Assembly (NCBI RefSeq): GCF_011927785.1
Contig: NZ_JAATJK010000001.1
Location: 1,364,001 to 1,428,000 of the forward strand
Direction of reading: 5' to 3'
From: Micromonospora profundi
GTDB taxonomy: Bacteria > Actinomycetota > Actinomycetes > Mycobacteriales > Micromonosporaceae
Length of the DNA stretch: 64,000 nucleotides
Part shown: positions 56,366 to 64,000 of the stretch, piece by piece
Numbering within the stretch: position 1 is the first letter of the stretch
How the letters are laid out: each line of letters begins with the position of its first letter
Position numbers and translations under genes: made by a program
The notes under the pieces: model-generated
The model's input: the letters and a program-made list of their open reading frames with translations, nothing else
Told to the model about the DNA's origin: nothing
Database searches by the model: none

Positions 56366-56375
56366 AGGGATCCGC

Positions 56376-57620
56376 AGTGACGACCACGCTCACCGTCCGC
56401 ACAAGATGATGGAAGACCACCGTGACGAGCTGGTCGTCATCGTCGCCGGGTACTCCGAGTTGATGGAGCAGTCTCTTGCCTCGAACCCCGGTCTGGCTTC
56501 CCGCTTCACGCGCACCGTCGAGTTCCCGAACTATTCCGTCGAGGAACTGGTCACCATCACCTCAAATCTGTGCGGGAAGCACTACTACGAGCTGACCGAC
56601 GACGCGGTGGAAGCACTCACCACGTACTTCGAACGCATCCCGAAGAACGCGACGTTCGGCAACGGCCGGGTGGCGCGCAAGCTCTTCGAGGCCATGATCA
56701 ACAACCAGGCGTCCCGCCTGGCCGCCGCGCCGGCGTCCACGGAGACCCAGCTCAACCGGCTTACCGCCGCCGACGTCGAGCCGGAGCTCGCCACCCTCGC
56801 CGAGCTGCCGGTCGAGCAGACGGCGCAGCCGGACGCCGCCACCGACCCGCGCGGAGCCGTGGCGGCCTCCAGTTCGTGGGCGCGTATCGCCGGTCTGGTC
56901 GGCGCCCCGTCCGTCCGGGAGGCCGTCGCTGACACCGTCTTGGAGCTCTGTGAGCTGCACGGCCGCCGCCGGGCGTACGGCCGGGTCGGCAACGTCGTCA
57001 TCGCCGGTCGGCCGGGCACCGGACGCACCGAATTCGCCCGTCTCTACGCGATGGCCCTGTCGGAGCTGAACCTGGTTCCGGTCGGCCACCAGGTCCGGGT
57101 GTCCACCCGCGACGAGCTCGCGCCGCAGTGGGGCGGGCAGTCCGGGGCCCTGGTCCGGGCGGCGTTGCAGGACGCGGCGGGCGGGATTCTTGTTGTCGAG
57201 GTCGCCGGTGATGACCAGGGTGTCGAAGTCGTCGGCGCGCTCGTCGAGCAGATCCGGGCGGATTCGGGCGGCCCGGTTGTCGTGCTGGTCGGGGAGCCCG
57301 CCGACGTGGCCGTTCTGCGTTCCGCGGTGCCGAGCATCGCGGAAGCGTTCGCTCGGGAGTGGACCGTTCCGTTCTACTCCGCACCGGAACTCGGCGAGAT
57401 CGCGGTGCGACACCTGCTGCGCCGCGGGCACCTCGTCCCCGAGGATGTGCGGGCAGCCATCGTCGACCTGGCGGCGAACCTGCCCGAGCCGACGGTCCGC
57501 GCTGCTCACCAGTTTTCGTACGCCCTGACCCGCACCGCCGCGTCTCGGACGCTGGCCTTGGCCGACCTCACCGGATCCGCTCCGGCCTCGATGTTCGGTG
57601 GCCTGTCGGCGGTCGGCTGA
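56376..57620 (+). pseudogene. AAA ATPase (EccA/CbbX-type), N-terminal deletion
   Basis: A GTG at 56376 starts VTTTLTVRTR, then hits TGA. The AAA coding sequence enters at KMMEDHRDELVVIVAGYSEL, which is the part after Walker B of a CbbX/EccA-type ATPase. It continues with LASRFTRTVEFPNYS (arginine-finger region) and a second, weaker AAA module with VVIAGRPGTGRTEFAR (Walker A-like). The whole first P-loop is gone. A start at ATG 56406 could still give 404 residues, but the first ATPase would lack its P-loop. Confidence 0.75.
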
Positions 57621-57640
57621 CCCCCACGAAGGAGAACATC

Positions 57641-57918
57641 ATGCAACCCAACTCGACCAGAACGCGGCAGAACTCGAGGAGCGGCTGGCCGGTGCGACGG
57701 CCACCGGCCGGTCCGCGGACGGCCTGGTCACCATCGTGGTCGGCGGACTCGGCGACGTGCGTGCCGTGCGCGTCGACCCCCGGGCGCTGCATCTCAGCGA
57801 GGTGACAGCCTTGGAGGCGGCCTTCTCGGAGGCGCTCCGCGCGGCCTTCGAGTCCGGCCGCCAGCTTGTCTTGGACACCATCATGGCGGCGGCGGTGGAG
57901 AAGGCGTCGGCCACCTGA
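57641..57918 (+). pseudogene. YbaB/EbfC-type protein, frameshift after start
   Basis: ATG at 57641 with GAAGGAG upstream is the evident start, but its frame is not protein-like. One base out, the frame reads ATQLDQNAAELEERLAGATA, then DGLVTIVVGGLGDVRAVRVD and EALRAAFESGRQLVLDTIMA to a TGA at 57918. A single missing base after ATG explains this. A GTG at 57598 in the good frame could serve as a substitute start. YbaB proteins bind DNA or act near secretion genes. Confidence 0.72.
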
Positions 57919-57921
57919 CGT

Positions 57922-59055
57922 TCAGGTCAGCAGGGCGGCGAGAGCGCGATGTTCGGCGACCGGGTCCACCTCGGGGACCCGGTACTCGCGCGTACGGATG
58001 TGCGCCAGCAGCGCGTCATCGGGGCTGAGAGCATAGGTACGCAGAAAGTACGACACCGCGTCCGTCCAGATCCACGACCCGTCGGTGCGGAAGCTCAGCG
58101 GCACCACCGGGCCGGCGTCCTCGTCGAACGGGTCGGCCTCCCGTGCCTCGGTGGCGAGCAGCACGGCGCCGCTGTCCAGGTAGTGCAGTGTCCGCTGCAA
58201 CGTGTCGCCGTGCGACAGGGCCGGGCGGTCGGCGGAGAACTGCCCGCCGGTCGCGGGGTGGTAGGCGTCGAAGACCCGGGCGACCGTGATGGGCTGGGCT
58301 TCGGTGGCGGCCCAGAGCAGCGCGGAGCGGCCGCGGGCCAGCCGTTGGTAGGGCGGCAGGGCCGTCCGGTGGTGGAACGCCTCCACCTGCGGATGATCGA
58401 TGCCGGCGTCGGCGAGGGCACGCTGCACCCTTGCGCAGGCGACCGGCAGGCCGCCCGGGTCGCCGCCGGCCAACAGCAGGTAGACGCGAACTGGACGGTC
58501 CAGGTCCGGTCCGGGGGAAGCCCTGCGCCAGGTTCGCCAGAGCGCGACCCCGCCGGCAACCTCGCGTACGGCGGCGACCGCGGCCCGGTCCGGTCCGTCC
58601 AGCCGGTCCGCGTCGCCGGTCAGGTCGAGCACCAGCGGCGCGGTGCCCGCCGACCCGGCCAGCTGTGGCGCGAAGTCGGCCTCGGGGGTGGCGCCCGGAG
58701 GCGCGGCTTCGGGCCACATCGTGGTGCGCTCATCGGGGACGAGCGCGGCCAGTAGCTCGAGGTCCGACTCGCTCATCGGCATCCGGTCACGGCCGGCGGC
58801 CGTCAGCACCGCGCCGGCCGCCTCCGCGAGCCGCCCCTCGGCGAGGTGGTCACGCGCCGTGGTGAGAACCGCGTCGGACGCCCAGCCGGCGACCCGCAGC
58901 AGCAGCTCATGAAGGTGTAGCGGCAGGCTGCCGGCAACGTCGGTCACGACGATCTGCTCCGTCCGGTCCGTGGTGCGGTAGAGGTGCATCCCCTTGGGGA
59001 CGACGTACCGCAACCCGTCCCGTTCAATCAGCGCGCCGGACCGCCAGCGGGTTAC
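57922..59055 (-). CDS. Hypothetical protein of secretion-associated locus, start uncertain
   Basis: The protein-like frame opens right after the hydrolase stop, with GTA ACC CGC (V-T-R-W-R-S-G) at 59055, but GTA is not a normal start. TTG at 59013 or ATG at 58989 are usable. About 370 residues include IERDGLRYVVPKGMHLY, RTTDRTEQIVVTDVAGSLPL, an acidic middle, and PPYQRLARGRSALLWAATEA with FDAYHPATGGQFSADRP. No catalytic motif is known to me. The stop lies 3 nt from the YbaB stop (convergent). A start-codon mutation is possible. Confidence 0.6.
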   Translation of the reverse strand, partial: VTRWRSGALIERDGLRYVVPKGMHLYRTTDRTEQIVVTDVAGSLPLHLHELLLRVAGWASDAVLTTARDHLAEGRLAEAAGAVLTAAGRDRMPMSESDLELLAALVPDERTTMWPEAAPPGATPEADFAPQLAGSAGTAPLVLDLTGDADRLDGPDRAAVAAVREVAGGVALWRTWRRASPGPDLDRPVRVYLLLAGGDPGGLPVACARVQRALADAGIDHPQVEAFHHRTALPPYQRLARGRSALLWAATEAQPITVARVFDAYHPATGGQFSADRPALSHGDTLQRTLHYLDSGAVLLATEAREADPFDEDAGPVVPLSFRTDGSWIWTDAVSYFLRTYALSPDDALLAHIRTREYRVPEVDPVAEHRALAALLT

Positions 59056-59960
59056 GAGACACTCTCGGCAACAGCGGTGTTGGTGACCGGCGCCTTGGAC
59101 AGGTAGTCCACGACAGCCGTCACCGTGGCGGGATCGCGGAGGATGCGCCGGTGGCCCAGCCCCGAGGTGGTCCTTAGCTCCGCACGGGGCCACGCGCCGC
59201 TGATCGCCTCTCCATCGCTGTACCGGACCTCCTTGTCCTTCCTGTCGTGCACGACAAGCAGGGGCGGCAGGTCGGTCCGGCCCGTCGCCCGGGCAACAAG
59301 GTCGAAGTGCGACATTTGGCGACCCGACCGCTCCTCGAGCCGCCGTACCAGGCCATCGTGAACGCGGTCGCGGAAGCCCATCAGGTGTGCGAATTGTCGG
59401 GTGTAGGTCCGTGGATCCGCCACCGGGGCGACGAGTACCAGACGCTCGGTGGGCAGGCCGTCGAGCACCGCCACGGCCGTCGCGGCTGAACCGGCCGAAT
59501 GCCCGACGATCGCGTACGCGGGTCCCAGCGCCCGGACGGCTGCGGTGAGCGCGTCGCCGAACTCGGACTGCAGCGCCCGTCGGCGCCCGAGGACTCCGGG
59601 CCCCGACGCGCCATGACTCGGCGCATCGAGGGCGACCACCTTGAAGCCGGCACCGACGAGCGGGGGTACGAATACGTCCAGCTGACCGCTCCAGCCGCCC
59701 CAACCGTGCATCAAGTACACCGCCGGTCCGTCGCCCCAGCTCTGGGCGGACACCGAGTGGCCGTTCACCAGGATCTCGAAACGGTGACCAGGCGGATCGG
59801 CCGGCCGGACCGGCCCCTGAGGGACGGTGCTCCACAGGCGCTCGGCCAGCGCCGCGCCGATTGTCGGGGCGAGACGTTCGAGCATGCCGAATGTCGTACG
59901 CAGTGTCTTCACCGTCATGAATCGGACGGGCGTCATCAGGGTGTCGCGCCAGCTGGGCAT
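59052..59960 (-). CDS. Alpha/beta hydrolase
   Basis: ATG at 59960 gives 302 residues. The oxyanion strand is VYLMHGWGGWSGQ, the nucleophile Ser in AIVGHSAGSAATA (GHSAG), the Asp in LLVVHDRKDKEVRYSD and the His in SGLGHRRILRD. A basic, hydrophobic N-terminus (MTPVRFMTVKTLRTTFGMLE) may associate with the membrane. The downstream hypothetical frame overlaps its stop by four bases. It probably hydrolyses esters or acts as a peptidase-like enzyme; the substrate is unknown. Confidence 0.88.
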   Translation of the reverse strand: MPSWRDTLMTPVRFMTVKTLRTTFGMLERLAPTIGAALAERLWSTVPQGPVRPADPPGHRFEILVNGHSVSAQSWGDGPAVYLMHGWGGWSGQLDVFVPPLVGAGFKVVALDAPSHGASGPGVLGRRRALQSEFGDALTAAVRALGPAYAIVGHSAGSAATAVAVLDGLPTERLVLVAPVADPRTYTRQFAHLMGFRDRVHDGLVRRLEERSGRQMSHFDLVARATGRTDLPPLLVVHDRKDKEVRYSDGEAISGAWPRAELRTTSGLGHRRILRDPATVTAVVDYLSKAPVTNTAVAESVS

Positions 59961-60024
59961 TGCTAGTCCTATCTCTTATGTAACGCTCGGGTGGCGACGT
60001 ATCGCAAGTCGCCACGTTCGGTGC

Positions 60025-60543
60025 TCAGGCCAATACGGCTTCCCGCAGGGACCGGAGAGCGTAGTGAATTCGCGACCGTACGGTGCCGACCGGCACGCCC
60101 AGTCGGACCGCGACATCGGGAATCGTGCGATTCTCGAAGAACACCTCGCGCAACACGTCGCGATGCGCCTCGCTCAGGTTCGCGACTGCTTCGCGAAGGG
60201 CGTGGTTCGCCAGCGCCGCCGAGGCCGTCCCGTCGCCCGTGCCGGCGAGGTCGTTCTCCAGTGATGCGACCTCTGCGGGCCGAGCCTGGCGCTTGCGTAC
60301 CTCATCGATGAGCAGACGGCGAGCCACCGTGAAGAGCCACCGTCGGCTGCCGTTTTCGTCGGGCGGGAACGTGTCGAGGTTTCGCCACGCGCGAACCATC
60401 GTCTCCTGCACGACGTCTTCGGTCGTCTGACGATGCCCCCGCGTCAAGCCGTAGACGAACCGGGTCAATGGCGTGCCGTGCTCGGCCAGCATGTGCCGTA
60501 TCCGGGTATCGGGATCGAGTTGAACTGCTGCCAAACAAGACAT
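60025..60543 (-). CDS. ECF-type RNA polymerase sigma factor
   Basis: ATG at 60543, behind AGGAAG, is chosen; the upstream codons in frame are not coding-like. 172 residues. Region 2 contains RFVYGLTRGHRQTTEDVVQE and TMVRAWRNLDTF. Region 4 contains LSEAHRDVLREVFFENRTIP and GVPVGTVRSRIHYALRSLRE. Both are normal for group 4 sigma factors. No anti-sigma gene is adjacent on the same strand. The alpha/beta hydrolase begins 64 nt downstream and is a likely target or operon partner. Confidence 0.92.
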   Translation of the reverse strand: MSCLAAVQLDPDTRIRHMLAEHGTPLTRFVYGLTRGHRQTTEDVVQETMVRAWRNLDTFPPDENGSRRWLFTVARRLLIDEVRKRQARPAEVASLENDLAGTGDGTASAALANHALREAVANLSEAHRDVLREVFFENRTIPDVAVRLGVPVGTVRSRIHYALRSLREAVLA

Positions 60544-60718
60544 CGAAGGTGCTTCCTGTCGTTGGTGAACGGCCGACGGAATGCGGCTCGCCGAAGACGC
60601 TAGGGAGGACGCACACACCTTTTTGTGATGAATGAGTGACGTTGCATTCTGTGATGGGCCACTGGTTTTGTGTAACAACAACGTGTCGTAGGCATCGTGG
60701 AAGGGGCCACCCGCAGGC

Positions 60719-61588
60719 TCATCCAGTGAGGGTGTCCGACTTGCTGGTCCGGCTGAAGGTGGAGGTGACCGCCCGCATCAGCGAGATGTGACCGACCGGC
60801 ATCAGACGGGCGAGGGCATCGGGCATTTTCGCGCCGCCGGCGATGAGCAGGCGGGCCTTGCGTCTGGCGACGGCGTCGAGGATTTGCCACGCGGCCTTTT
60901 CCGGGGGATAGGTGAGCAGCGCGGCTGCGCGCCGGCCGTGTGCCTCGATCTCTGCCGTCGGTACGCCGCTGCCGATGCGCGCGTTGCGGGCGATGCGGGT
61001 CCGGATGCCGCCCGGGTGCACGGTGGTGACGCCGACGCCGTTGTCCGTGAGTTCGCTGTGCAGCACCTGGCTGAGCCCGCGAAGGGCGAACTTGCTGGCG
61101 CTGTACGCGCTCTGCCCGGCCGGGGCGATCAGTCCGAACAGGCTGGAGACGTTGACCAGGTGACTGCCGGGTGTGGCGGTGAGCGCGGGCAGGAGTTGGT
61201 GGGTGAGCAGCATCGGCGCCCGGAAGTTGACGTTCATCACCCTGTCGAATTCCTCGACTGTCACCTGGTCGAACCGGCCGCTGAGGGCGATGCCGGCGTT
61301 GTTGATCAACAGCCCTACGGACGGGTACTGGGCGAGGACCGTGACGGCGACGCGGTCGACCTCGGCGTGGTCGGAGAGGTCGGCGACGATCGCTTCGACG
61401 TTGCGCTCGGGGTGGTCCGCGCGGATCCGCCGGGTGACGGCCGCCAGCCGGCTCTCGTCGATGTCCACCAGCACGAGGTCGCTGCCGCGGGTGGCCAGAA
61501 GATAGGCGAGTTGCTCACCGATGCCACTCGCGGCGCCGGTGAGCACGGCGGTGCGGCCGTCGAATCGGTACCGGGCAAGCCTGGTCAT
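60719..61588 (-). CDS. Short-chain dehydrogenase/reductase
   Basis: ATG at 61588 gives 289 residues. The cofactor site is TGAASGIGEQLAYLL, then LLINNAGIAL, Ser in VNVSSLFG and the pair Tyr-x3-Lys in SAYSASKFALRG. VHPGGIRTRIA is the usual PG motif. The C-terminal 40 residues are basic and hydrophobic and may contact the membrane. The substrate is not evident. A short frame upstream (61585-61782) overlaps the start by four bases but is not clearly a gene. Confidence 0.88.
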   Translation of the reverse strand: MTRLARYRFDGRTAVLTGAASGIGEQLAYLLATRGSDLVLVDIDESRLAAVTRRIRADHPERNVEAIVADLSDHAEVDRVAVTVLAQYPSVGLLINNAGIALSGRFDQVTVEEFDRVMNVNFRAPMLLTHQLLPALTATPGSHLVNVSSLFGLIAPAGQSAYSASKFALRGLSQVLHSELTDNGVGVTTVHPGGIRTRIARNARIGSGVPTAEIEAHGRRAAALLTYPPEKAAWQILDAVARRKARLLIAGGAKMPDALARLMPVGHISLMRAVTSTFSRTSKSDTLTG

Positions 61589-62089
61589 GAGGTGTTCTCC
61601 TTGTTGTCCGGCGCGAGGGCCGGCCTGGCTGCCGACCTGATCGGACGCGACGTCGGCTCCATCAGCAGGGCCGTCCAGCGTCTGCCGCCTTGGGCTCCGG
61701 CTGCCGGATCGTTGCTGATCATCGTGGATCTCCGCACGGTGGGGGGCATCGATACAGACGTGCCGAGCGGGCCGAGATTCATGTCACCGGGCGAGGTTGG
61801 GCCACTTCAGGATGGCCCGGCTGACCCTCGGTTCGAGCGTGCCGAGAACGTCGGAGACGTCGCCAGGGGCCGGGCGGGGCTGAATTACTCGTCATGGTCG
61901 GCGTGGGCCGCGAGGAGGTTCGCCACGGCTCCGGTCACTGGGCCCCACCCACTGCGAGTAGAGATGGACTTGTGAACCCGTGACTGAGCGGGCCGCGAGA
62001 CCTGCTCCGCAGGTTGACCATCAAGCTGTTGAAGGGGCTGCGGAGTTGTGCGTCGTAGTGGGCAACGTACTTCGATGGAAGGGGATCTC
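61589..62089. other. Divergent intergenic region before the peroxidase
   Basis: A 65-codon minus-strand frame (61585-61782, MNLGPLGTSVSMPPTVRRST...) overlaps the SDR start in ATGA but has no recognisable family. The rest shows no gene. The peroxidase ribosome binding site AAGGGG lies at about 62079-62084. Promoters of both divergent genes should be here. Confidence 0.4.
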
Positions 62090-63997
62090 GTGTCCATGAC
62101 GAGACGACGATGGACGGCCGCGGTGAGCGTGGCGGCATTGCTGTGTTCGGTGCCTGGCTCGCCGGCCGCGGCGGACGACAACGCCGGCCGCCGGAGCCCG
62201 CTTGACGGGGTAGAACTGCAGACCCTGGACGGCAGCGGCAACAACCGGGCGCACACCGGCTGGGGACGGGTGGGGACCGAGTATCCGCGGGTGGCGCCGG
62301 CTCGCTACGTCGACGGTGTGGGGGAGCCGGTCGGCGGGCCGTCACCCCGGTACGTGAGCAACCGCATCTTCAACGACACCGGGCAGCAGTTGTACTCCGA
62401 GCGCGGCGTGAGTCAGTGGGCCCAGGTCTGGGGGCAGTACGTCCTGCACACCGTCGGCCTGCGGGAGGACAGCGACGAAGCCCTGAACATTCCGTTGGAC
62501 GTCACGGATCCGCTGGAGACCGCCGAGACCAACATCCCGTTCGTCCCGGCCGGCCGCAGTAAGGTCGTTCCCGGCACGGGCGTCACCGGTCCGCGGGAGG
62601 CGGTGAACTTCAACAGTTCATACCTCGACGCCTTTGCGGTCTACGGCGGCACCGCGGAGCGGCTGGAGTGGATGCGGGAGGGCCCGGTCGACGGTGACCT
62701 GGGCAACAACGGCGCCCGGCTGCTGATGCCGGGCAACCTGCTGCCCAGACGGGACGCGCGGGGCGATGCCGGCGCAGCGCCCATTGTGGACTCGCCTGGC
62801 GCCCTCCTCCTCGAGAAGGGTGTGGTGGCCGGCGACATCCGGGCCGGCGAGAACGTCGGGCTCACCGCGGTGCAGACCCTGTTCGCCCGGGAGCACAACC
62901 GGATCGTCGCCGAGCTGCCGTCCACGCTGAGCGAGGAGGAGAAGTTCCAGATCGCCCGCCGCGTGGTGATCGCGACCGAGCAGTACATCACGTACCAGGA
63001 TTTCCTTCCGGCGATGGGCGTGCGGCCGGCCGAGTACCGCGGCTACCGGCCACAGGTCAACGCAGGGCTCGGCAACGAGTTCGCCACGGTGGGATTCCGG
63101 GCACACAGCATGGTCCGTGGCGACTTCGCGGTTCGGGTCGCCGAGAAGCGCTACTCGGCGGCGCAACTCGACGCCTTCCGCGCACGCGGCCTGGTCGTCA
63201 CCGCCGACCACGGCACGGTGACGGTGACCGTGCCGCCGCAGGCCGCCGCGTTCAATCCCGAGTTCGTCGGTGAGCTCGGCCTCGGCCCGCTGTTGCAGGG
63301 CCTGGGAGAGCGGCCGCAGGGCAAGAACGACGAGCAGATCGGCGACATCACCCGCAACATCCGGGTACACAACCCGGTCGGGTGCGAATTGCCGTCGGCG
63401 GGCTGCCAGATCTTGATCTTCGACATCTCCGCGATCGACATCGCCCGGGGACGGGATCACGGCATGCCGTCCTACAACGAGCTGCGCCGAGCGTACGGAC
63501 TGGCGCCGAAGCCGACGTTCCGGTCGATCACCGGCGAGGCGAGTGAGACGTTCCCCGCGGACCCGGAGTTGAGTCCCGGCGATGAGATCAACGATCCGGA
63601 CAGTCTCGACTTCCTTCGTGTCCTCGACCGCGAGGGCAACGCGGTGCCGCCCGGCAGCGAGCGTGCGGTGGCCGGGGTACGGCGTACAACCCTTGCCGCC
63701 CGGCTCGCCGCCATCTACGACACGACGGCCGACCTGGACGCCGTCACCGGCATGGTCTCGGAACCGCACGTGCCCGGCACCGAGCTGGGTGAGCTGCAGC
63801 TGGCGATCTGGAAGCGGCAGTTCGAGGCGACACGTGACGGCGACCGGTTCTTCTACCTGAACGACCCCACGCTCACCAAGATCCGGCGGGCGTACGGGAT
63901 CGATTATCGCAGGACGCTGGCCGATCTCATCGTGCTCAACACCGACGTGCAGCGTGCCGAGCTTCCCCGCAACGTCTTCCTGACCAGCCGTCACTGA
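62090..63997 (+). CDS. Secreted animal-type haem peroxidase
   Basis: GTG at 62090 (ATG two codons later at 62096) gives about 635 residues. A signal peptide with RRR then VSVAALLCSVPGSPAAA ends near residue 27. The haem peroxidase domain spans the rest: LFAREHNRIVAELP, then GFRAHSMVRGDF with the proximal His, and DIARGRDHGMPSYNELRRAY, the family signature. Distal residues include the His in the QWAQVWGQYVLHTVG region. These secreted peroxidases oxidise halides or phenols in defence and cross-linking roles. Full length and intact; the gene ends inside the window. Confidence 0.93.
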   Translation: MSMTRRRWTAAVSVAALLCSVPGSPAAADDNAGRRSPLDGVELQTLDGSGNNRAHTGWGRVGTEYPRVAPARYVDGVGEPVGGPSPRYVSNRIFNDTGQQLYSERGVSQWAQVWGQYVLHTVGLREDSDEALNIPLDVTDPLETAETNIPFVPAGRSKVVPGTGVTGPREAVNFNSSYLDAFAVYGGTAERLEWMREGPVDGDLGNNGARLLMPGNLLPRRDARGDAGAAPIVDSPGALLLEKGVVAGDIRAGENVGLTAVQTLFAREHNRIVAELPSTLSEEEKFQIARRVVIATEQYITYQDFLPAMGVRPAEYRGYRPQVNAGLGNEFATVGFRAHSMVRGDFAVRVAEKRYSAAQLDAFRARGLVVTADHGTVTVTVPPQAAAFNPEFVGELGLGPLLQGLGERPQGKNDEQIGDITRNIRVHNPVGCELPSAGCQILIFDISAIDIARGRDHGMPSYNELRRAYGLAPKPTFRSITGEASETFPADPELSPGDEINDPDSLDFLRVLDREGNAVPPGSERAVAGVRRTTLAARLAAIYDTTADLDAVTGMVSEPHVPGTELGELQLAIWKRQFEATRDGDRFFYLNDPTLTKIRRAYGIDYRRTLADLIVLNTDVQRAELPRNVFLTSRH

Positions 63998-64000
63998 AAG

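Noticed and set aside
59056..60015. Extension of the 57922 minus-strand frame upstream of 59055
   Set aside because: It overlaps the alpha/beta hydrolase in another frame and has Arg/Gly-rich shadow composition.
61585..61782. Short frame overlapping the SDR start
   Set aside because: Only 65 codons with no recognisable family; the four-base overlap could be chance.

Overview
The window is high-GC DNA from an actinomycete, most like Micromonosporaceae. The evidence is GC-rich codon use throughout, many GTG starts, and characteristic families (SARP/AfsR and LuxR-LAL regulators, Actinobacteria-type YbaB and LysM-like secretion neighbours, DUF6461). The genus is an inference, not something the sequence proves.

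Layout. (1) 1-7.6 kb: core-like minus-strand genes. A fibronectin-III membrane protein, a MoxR AAA+ ATPase and a DUF58 protein sit in one row, behind a large TPR/proline-rich/Fn3 membrane protein. (2) 7.85-31.75 kb: a candidate integrated island. An intact tRNA-Leu(GAG) is followed by a two-gene integration cassette (AbrB-like small protein plus tyrosine recombinase). The last 14 nt of the tRNA, CCA included, recur 23.8 kb downstream at 31718-31731. The first cargo is a compact three-gene cluster at 9960-12045: a CD-NTase-like nucleotidyltransferase, an E2-like (ubiquitin-conjugating fold) protein and a single-pass membrane protein. This matches a short type II CBASS anti-phage system with an effector I cannot place. 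The rest of the island is mosaic: insertion sequences (IS256, IS5, IS3), broken defence-type genes (CoiA-like, P-loop kinase, AbiEii/DUF6036-like), DUF1883, a dialkylglycine-decarboxylase/LysR pair, an inositol-phosphatase-like gene with an altered active site, SDR enzymes and a second LysR regulator.

(3) 31.9-41.6 kb: a graveyard of mobile elements and gene ends (Fic, IS481, IS630, a second IS3, XRE, MBL hydrolase, esterase and AraC fragments). Some intact enzymes lie between them: cupin, SDR plus SnoaL-like pair, SMP-30 lactonase, and a small secreted protein. (4) 41.8-48.4 kb: AraC regulator, LAL-type LuxR regulator, ferritin-like protein, and a hydrolase/methyltransferase pair ending in a strong hairpin. 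(5) 48.7-54.3 kb: a SARP/NB-ARC/TPR regulator, a cytochrome P450 carrying one in-frame amber codon, and a CapA-like metallophosphatase. (6) 54.6-59.1 kb: a decaying type VII secretion-associated set (LuxR regulator, LysM-like membrane protein, N-truncated AAA ATPase, frameshifted YbaB, and a large hypothetical with no standard start at its apparent first codon). (7) 59-64 kb: alpha/beta hydrolase, ECF sigma factor, SDR and a secreted animal-type haem peroxidase.

The best candidate for a notable system is the CBASS-like cluster at 9.96-12.05 kb with its unusual membrane effector, carried just inside a tRNA-Leu integration site.
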